From IMG/VR virus record IMGVR_UViG_3300045918_000207, positions 1 through 62,073 of that record: DNA of 62,073 nucleotides. The stretch is one strand, 5' to 3'. Below, one piece after another: positions 57,834-62,073 of the stretch. Source of the stretch: a virus. The notes beneath the pieces were generated by a model that made no database searches, was not told where the DNA came from, and saw only the letters and a list, made by a program, of their open reading frames with translations. Every line of letters starts with the position of its first letter. Within the stretch, counting starts at the first letter, position 1. The translations under genes were made by a program, and so were the position numbers.

Positions 57834-58019
57834 TTTACATATTGGTGCTTTCCCCTGAAATTGATTTGGAAGTACATAATTCATACCCTTGTGAGAATAG
57901 TATTTTCTACCTTCAAAAGTCTTTATTTCAGCCTCAAAAGTTCCTTTACCTATCATTGTATCTATTGAGTATAAAAGCCTCTTATTATCGCTGTATATCA
58001 TTATTATTTGTGGTTGCAT
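57828..58019 (-). CDS. hypothetical protein (63 aa)
   Basis: MQPQIIMIYSDNKRLLYSID and KGTFEAEIKTFEGRKYYSHK; beta-rich small protein. Its stop lies within the promoter motif of the next gene. Unknown family. Confidence 0.55.
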   Translation of the reverse strand: MQPQIIMIYSDNKRLLYSIDTMIGKGTFEAEIKTFEGRKYYSHKGMNYVLPNQFQGKAPICKL

Positions 58020-58026
58020 GGTTGTT

Positions 58027-58365
58027 TTATTTACTTAGGTTATCAATTATAACGTTATCACATTTAGGGCAACCGTGATAGTCATAAAATCCACTATCGC
58101 TACTATCTGAACGGTGGATAGTTTCCCCTATTGTACCTTCCCATTTACATATCTCACATTCATATATTATTTCTTCTTTTATTCCAGTTTCATCCATCCA
58201 TTCACTTACTATCCTTTGGGCTTCATCGTGTGTTTCTCCCATTTCACCCATTCCCCTTTCCATTACTTCTCCATCACTTTCATCTATAAAAGGGGTTATC
58301 ATTAAGGTATCATATATCTTATCCTCTAATGACTTTATTTGATTTGTTGTTAGTGTATTTTGCAT
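58027..58365 (-). CDS. zinc-ribbon-like protein (112 aa)
   Basis: The C-terminal part has ECEIC and, 25 residues on, GCPKC: two CxxC pairs that probably bind one zinc ion. The N-terminal 60 residues are helical and acidic. Zinc-ribbon phage proteins may bind DNA or RNA polymerase; no more can be said. Confidence 0.65.
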   Translation of the reverse strand: MQNTLTTNQIKSLEDKIYDTLMITPFIDESDGEVMERGMGEMGETHDEAQRIVSEWMDETGIKEEIIYECEICKWEGTIGETIHRSDSSDSGFYDYHGCPKCDNVIIDNLSK

Positions 58366-58369
58366 TTTA

Positions 58370-58462
58370 TTAGATTTTAGTTATTATATAGAATATTGAT
58401 ATTAATAGTCCAATCACCCAACCAATTAGAACAGGCTTATAAAAGTTATTATCCTTATTCAT
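58370..58462 (-). CDS. single-pass membrane peptide (30 aa)
   Basis: ATG 58462 to TAA 58372-58370. One hydrophobic helix (VLIGWVIGLLISIFYIIT) with charged N-terminus MNKDNNFYK. Fits between two genes with 2-4 bases either side. Confidence 0.45.
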   Translation of the reverse strand: MNKDNNFYKPVLIGWVIGLLISIFYIITKI

Positions 58463-58464
58463 TT

Positions 58465-58698
58465 TTAGTATTTTAGTTTATATGTAGTAAAATGAGTAGA
58501 TGGTTTTGTGATCGTGCAATGACTGGCTAAATTCCTTATAAACTTGTCTGCCGTTGCTTTGTGTACCTTATCCGCTTTGCCGTCTGAATATCTTAAAAAG
58601 TATCCTGCATCCGTTCCTACATATTGGTATCTTTCTAACGTTGCACCCGTACTTTCTAATGTTTTTATTAGTTTATTACAATTATTAATCGTTTCCAT
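58465..58698 (-). CDS. hypothetical protein (77 aa)
   Basis: METINNCNKLIKTLESTGAT, YFLRYSDGKADKVHKATADK: a helix, a beta hairpin and a helix. No family known. The gap to the right is 38 bases. Confidence 0.55.
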   Translation of the reverse strand: METINNCNKLIKTLESTGATLERYQYVGTDAGYFLRYSDGKADKVHKATADKFIRNLASHCTITKPSTHFTTYKLKY

Positions 58699-58736
58699 AA
58701 ATAGAGGGTATTAGTTTGTTTTTAGTTAATTAGATT

Positions 58737-59045
58737 TTATTTGTTACGAATTGATTTTATACTTTTTGCCCGTTGTACTTTGCTTACCCATTTAGCTATT
58801 TCATCGCTGCTCACATATCCTTTAACGGTATCACTCCCGAAGTTGTGCCAAACATCTGACTTATCCCATATCGCTATTTCTGCGGTGCTACAATCCCATA
58901 TTTCCTTTTTCATTGGGGCTGAATAGTCGCTATATTGCCTATTTTCACAATAATTACCTACTCCCCATTGTACCGATATGGTTAACCCGTTTTCAAAGGT
59001 TAATTGAAAACCTTTGTTTCCTGTACTTATAATTTGCTTATACAT
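58737..59045 (-). CDS. hypothetical protein (102 aa)
   Basis: MYKQIISTGNKGFQLTFENG, then ISVQWGVGNYCENR and CSTAEIAIWD, a common style in small phage and mobile-element proteins whose function is not known. Mostly beta strands, with a basic C-terminus. Confidence 0.6.
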   Translation of the reverse strand: MYKQIISTGNKGFQLTFENGLTISVQWGVGNYCENRQYSDYSAPMKKEIWDCSTAEIAIWDKSDVWHNFGSDTVKGYVSSDEIAKWVSKVQRAKSIKSIRNK

Positions 59046-59085
59046 AGTTGTGTTTTTTATTAAATTAGTTATTATCTTATTTACT

Positions 59086-59424
59086 TTATAAGGTGGCTTT
59101 GTTAATTGCTTCTATTGAACTTTTATAGGACGGTGAAAACATTTTTTCTTTTAATATTGTGCTATCTGCTTGCATAGGATTCACACTATGTATGTAGTCT
59201 TGCATATTCTCTATAAGTTTGCAAGCTGCTTTTAAGGCTTCCAATAGTTCTGGGGCAGATGCTATTAACTTAGCGTTTGCCTCTGCTTCGTTAATTAGTG
59301 TAGGGTCTGAATTATATAACCCCGTTCCAACTATTGCTAAACAACCCTTATTTGATTGGTCGCTATGGATAATATAATTACCCTCTTTTCTTGTTGATTT
59401 CCAGTTACCTTGTGTATATCTCAT
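59086..59424 (-). CDS. small phage protein with NAKLIASAPELLEALK motif
   Basis: 112 residues. The segment NEAEANAKLIASAPELLEAL is a hallmark of a very common small phage protein found in many tailed phages and prophages; its role is unknown. The N-terminal GNWKST is also typical. Family recognised, function not. Confidence 0.75.
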   Translation of the reverse strand: MRYTQGNWKSTRKEGNYIIHSDQSNKGCLAIVGTGLYNSDPTLINEAEANAKLIASAPELLEALKAACKLIENMQDYIHSVNPMQADSTILKEKMFSPSYKSSIEAINKATL

Positions 59425-59470
59425 AATAAATAGATTTATTAAATTAGTTAGATTAATTAGTTATTGAAAT

Positions 59471-59737
59471 TTATTGATTTTCGATAGCTTTAAATGCTTC
59501 GGATTCTGTCTTGTACATTTTAGAGCCAAACGAACTGATTAAGTCGTATGAGCCGTATTGGTTCTTAGTTACTTTCCCAATAGTCCACCAATCATTCTCC
59601 CAAAAGGCACAATTACCTGTACTAATATTCCTGAAATATCCTTCACGGAAAGCACACCAAAAGCTATCTTGATTTTCCCAACTATCATCAATAGTGACAA
59701 AATCTTCTATCTGTAATTCAAATTGTGTAGGTTGCAT
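59471..59737 (-). CDS. hypothetical protein (88 aa)
   Basis: MQPTQFELQIEDFVTIDDSW, then GYFRNISTGNCAFWENDWWT. Beta-rich with many Trp. Unknown. Leader has CTAATTAATCTAAAAAATAAAG, repeated in variant form before neighbouring genes. Confidence 0.55.
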   Translation of the reverse strand: MQPTQFELQIEDFVTIDDSWENQDSFWCAFREGYFRNISTGNCAFWENDWWTIGKVTKNQYGSYDLISSFGSKMYKTESEAFKAIENQ

Positions 59738-59784
59738 ATCTTTATTTTTTAGATTAATTAGTGATTTTAAAGTTAGTTAAGGGG

Positions 59785-59946
59785 TTAAAGGTTTTTACCT
59801 AATACTGAATTATATTTTTCAATGGTAACAAGTACGGGAGTAAGGGTATATTTAATGCCATCTTCCCATCTTAGTAATTTAACTTCTGACGGCATAAGAT
59901 ACTGGCTAAATTTTCCATTGATTGACAATTCAAATAAACGTTTCAT
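59785..59946 (-). CDS. small protein (53 aa)
   Basis: ATG 59946 to TAA 59787-59785: MKRLFELSINGKFSQYLMPS, then EVKLLRWEDGIKYTLTPVLV. Read from the promoter motif at 59991-60012, 45 bases upstream. Unknown family. Confidence 0.55.
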   Translation of the reverse strand: MKRLFELSINGKFSQYLMPSEVKLLRWEDGIKYTLTPVLVTIEKYNSVLGKNL

Positions 59947-59990
59947 AAGTTGTTATTTATAGAGTGAAGTTATTTATATATTGTGATACT

Positions 59991-60012
59991 GCAAATTAAA
60001 ATTACCTTAAAA
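59991..60012 (-). promoter_or_regulatory. right-arm promoter motif, copy 3
   Basis: Minus strand TTTTAAGGTAATTTTAATTTGC then AGTATCAC; same core and spacing as copies 1 and 2. Confidence 0.6.
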
Positions 60013-60066
60013 AAATACGGGTTTAAAGGGTTTCCCGTTCCCTTGTTTGGGTTAATGAATATTAGT

Positions 60067-60465
60067 TTACAGTTCTTTTACGGTAATGGTTTTTTTATTC
60101 AAGTCAATAGTGTAGATATATTCCAGATCACCATGATTACCTACGTTAGTGGTAGGTTCGTAGCTGCCAACTTTCCAGCCAGTAGGGGCATCCAAAGTAT
60201 CTAAATTACATTTTTCAACCATCCTGCCTCCGTATGAAGGTTCTAAAGTTTTTGCAACTTCTGGGATAGTATTATATTCCATTGCCCCTATAATTACTAA
60301 CCATCCTGCGCTTTGCATGGCATCGTTACGAATAACACCATCTTTAAGCCATCTAAGGAATATGTTAAGGGTTGGCATTGTGCCATCTGGGTAACCATCT
60401 GAATGACGGTAAAAATGTACTTCGTTGTAACTGTCTTTAATGATTATTCCGGCTCTTGTTGACAT
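60067..60465 (-). CDS. conserved phage protein, MSTRAxIIIKD type (132 aa)
   Basis: MSTRAGIIIKDSYNEVHFYR then HSDGYPDGTMPTLNIFLRWL and GWLVIIGAMEY. Many large phages of varied hosts carry proteins with this start and the HSDGYPxG segment, with no known function. The family is recognised by pattern; no role can be assigned. Confidence 0.8.
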   Translation of the reverse strand: MSTRAGIIIKDSYNEVHFYRHSDGYPDGTMPTLNIFLRWLKDGVIRNDAMQSAGWLVIIGAMEYNTIPEVAKTLEPSYGGRMVEKCNLDTLDAPTGWKVGSYEPTTNVGNHGDLEYIYTIDLNKKTITVKEL

Positions 60466-60502
60466 TGTATAAAGTTTATTAGTTAGATTAATGTATTAAA
60501 TA

Positions 60503-60522
60503 GGCAGTTATACGATACTGCC
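60503..60522. promoter_or_regulatory. small hairpin between DUF932 and next gene
   Basis: GGCAGT (60503-60508) pairs with ACTGCC (60517-60522) around TATACGAT. It has no T-run; a weak terminator or mRNA-control element between two leftward genes. Confidence 0.45.
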
Positions 60523-60541
60523 AAACGTTACAAACACCGTC

Positions 60542-61402
60542 TTAATTAGCCATTTCCAGTATATGACTAAATATCTTGCTATCGGTCTGCTTTTGAGCCT
60601 CAAACCCTTTCTTTAATTTGTTGTGCAATACTTCATTAAAAGCATTGTAACCGAGCCAAAGGTTAGGGCGGGTATTTAATACGCTGCTTTCCCTATTAAT
60701 TATATCCATTACCAAACGGGCATTTAATGATGGGTCGGGGTTCTTTTCGCTTGCCTCAAACTGAAATAAAGCCGTCTTTGCACATACTGACTTAACAAAG
60801 TCCTGAATATTAGAAACCTGTGTTTCTGCCAATACTTCAAATTTGCGCTGCAATTCGTAAAACTCATTATTCATAAACGTGCGAACAAGCCCGCTAATTT
60901 CAGGTAATACTATCTCCGCAATATCTCCCCTATGCTTAACAGAAAAGCCTATTTCTGAATGTGCTACGTGTAAGCCATTAGAACATACTTCACGAAAAAA
61001 ACCAAAATGTCCTGAAGTCTTTGCGCTGCCATCGTAGGAATTAGTAAAACGTAGCATTGGTTTAATCTTATCCATGCCGTTTTTAATGTTAATATGTAGG
61101 CTTTCATCATTCAGGATATAATCTACTGCAAATGATCTGTTTTCCCGGTTAATACTGCGAATGTCATAATTGATATCTGCATCAATCAATTTTCGTTCTA
61201 CTTCCACAAAAAATTGCTCATTAGGCAAATGCCCGTAACTGTTAGATACTACATTTACTATGCTGCCTTCGCTTATTACGACTTTTTCCAGTCCTTTACG
61301 TGTAGGCATCCCGCTAATTTCAGAAAGGCTTTTCAATTCTGAATTAACAAATACATTGTCTTGTTGCAATGCTGCTTTGAAGTTTACATTTGTACTTTTC
61401 AT
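60542..61402 (-). CDS. DUF932 phage/plasmid-like protein
   Basis: 286 residues with the DUF932 (TIGR03299) features: VVSNSYGHLPNEQFFVEVER near the N-terminus, then PMLRFTNSYDGSAKTSGHFG, FREVCSNGLHV and, near the C-terminus, NLWLGYNAFNE. These proteins are common in phages and plasmids, often near the origin or early genes, with unknown function. Largest gene of the right arm and probably among the first transcribed. Confidence 0.88.
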   Translation of the reverse strand: MKSTNVNFKAALQQDNVFVNSELKSLSEISGMPTRKGLEKVVISEGSIVNVVSNSYGHLPNEQFFVEVERKLIDADINYDIRSINRENRSFAVDYILNDESLHINIKNGMDKIKPMLRFTNSYDGSAKTSGHFGFFREVCSNGLHVAHSEIGFSVKHRGDIAEIVLPEISGLVRTFMNNEFYELQRKFEVLAETQVSNIQDFVKSVCAKTALFQFEASEKNPDPSLNARLVMDIINRESSVLNTRPNLWLGYNAFNEVLHNKLKKGFEAQKQTDSKIFSHILEMAN

Positions 61403-61494
61403 GGTGGTGTTTGTTTATTTGGTTTGTAATTGGTTTATTTTATTGGTTAATGGTGTTATCTTGTTAGGGGTTAATCTTAGTAGGTAAGGGGTAA

Positions 61495-61689
61495 TTAGTT
61501 TCTACTTTGGTTAATTTTAAAGCCATCCCAATGTATCAATACTCTATTATCTAAGGTATTGGCAGTAATAGAATGTATGCCAGTTTTAGGACTAAGCATC
61601 CAAAATATATTGTTTTCTTGTCTAAGTTGACAATCGTTAAATTCAGCTATTAAAACTGAATTACTGATAATTTTAATCCTGCTTTGCAT
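61495..61689 (-). CDS. hypothetical protein (64 aa)
   Basis: ATG 61689 (MQSRIKIISNSVLIAEFNDC) is preferred to an in-frame start at 61722, since it is closer to the promoter motif's usual leader length. Beta-rich, unknown family. First gene inside the right end. Confidence 0.5.
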   Translation of the reverse strand: MQSRIKIISNSVLIAEFNDCQLRQENNIFWMLSPKTGIHSITANTLDNRVLIHWDGFKINQSRN

Positions 61690-61748
61690 AATTGATAATG
61701 TTTTAATGAATAATTTATACAAACCTAATCATTCTAAGTATCAATAGT

Positions 61749-61767
61749 GCAAATTAGGTAAAGTATT
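61749..61767 (-). promoter_or_regulatory. right-arm promoter motif, copy 4
   Basis: Minus strand AATACTTTACCTAATTTGC then ACTATTG. Lies before the first right-end gene. The following 61770-61934 is AT-rich and holds no gene that I can see. Confidence 0.55.
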
Positions 61768-61934
61768 TTTAAAATTTAATCTTTCTTTAAGGTCGTATAG
61801 ATAATCAGTATATTATAAATATAAAAAATAGTAAATATCTTCAAATTTCCCCTATCTCCCAATAGGTAAGGGTAAGTATAATAAATTAGATAAGTCCTGA
61901 AAATAAGGCTCTAAATAGGCTTTATTTCGATTGT

Positions 61935-61952
61935 GCAAATTAGAATATAAAA
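61935..61952 (-). promoter_or_regulatory. right-arm promoter motif, copy 5, at repeat edge
   Basis: Minus strand TTTTATATTCTAATTTGC then ACAATCG. It overlaps the inner edge of the terminal repeat by six bases. No gene starts within 200 bases, so it may only share the core. Confidence 0.4.
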
Positions 61953-62073
61953 CACCCCAAAAACAGAAGATAACCAAACCCTGAACACATTACCCCAACC
62001 AAAGATTAAAACCCCACCATAAGCCTAATACACCCCAACAAACCAAATAACCCCCTTTCCCCTACCTATCATT
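61947..62073. repeat. right terminal inverted repeat, 127 bp
   Basis: Perfect inverted partner of 1-127. On the top strand it is C-rich with CCCC runs. Just inside it a GCAAATTAG element (61935-61943), read on the minus strand, has the same core as promoter-like motifs elsewhere in the right arm. Confidence 0.95.

Noticed and set aside
1-62073. CRISPR arrays, insertion sequences and tRNA genes
   Set aside because: I looked for regularly spaced repeats, transposase motifs and tRNA T-loops and saw none.

Overview
The window is most likely the genome, complete or nearly so, of a tailed, podovirus-like phage of a Bacteroidota host. Evidence for the host is direct: the clearest promoters have the Bacteroidota form (TTG/TTTG, about 17-22 nt, then TAnnTTTG), starts lack Shine-Dalgarno sequences and have A-rich leaders, base composition is AT-rich, and several proteins have families or motifs common in Bacteroidota phages (YopX-like proteins, DT-repeat tail fibre, large terminase with the WxxYxTGxHxxYxNWW-type N-terminus also seen in crAss-like phages). 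The two ends are perfect 127-bp inverted copies of each other, which may be a true terminal repeat or the trace of an assembly graph node.

Layout. (1) 1-3963, rightward: small genes of mostly unknown role, including a GGARxGAGRxP protein and a YopX-like protein, around a 360-base non-coding stretch that can fold as a structured RNA; it ends at a strong terminator (3995-4029). (2) 4052-6493, leftward: small DNA-binding (HTH) proteins, a Cys/His-rich HNH-like protein and a second YopX. (3) A divergent promoter pair (6535-6604) separates this from a long rightward run. It starts with replication genes (replication-initiation-like protein, DnaC-like loader, DnaB-like helicase with an altered Walker A), then a PAPS-reductase-like enzyme, a lipoprotein of the SPFH/prohibitin family, and two GroES-like co-chaperonins. 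(4) 14469-53740, rightward: HNH homing endonuclease, connector and tail proteins, internal/ejected proteins including a 2749-residue multidomain polyvalent protein, terminase, a ten-gene cassette mostly for glycan synthesis and methylation, portal, scaffold-like protein, major capsid, tail fibre with an S74 chaperone domain, and a lysis region with a holin-like protein and a one-piece spanin. (5) 53847-61689, leftward: an outer-membrane-barrel-like protein, a lipoprotein and about 26 very small proteins, fired by repeated promoters sharing TAATTTGC.

How it may work together. The phage brings a helicase and loader but no recognisable DNA or RNA polymerase, integrase or repressor, so replication and transcription probably rely on the host and a lytic life is likely. 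Virion proteins follow the order connector, tail, ejected proteins, terminase, portal, capsid, tail fibre. The GroES-like proteins probably help fold capsid with host GroEL. The most distinctive part is the glycan cassette between terminase and portal: a GDP-mannose 3,5-epimerase with its catalytic residues, GT11-, GT2-, GT25- and exostosin-like transferases and SAM methyltransferases. Together they could build and methylate an unusual sugar (such as L-galactose) on the virion or on the host surface.
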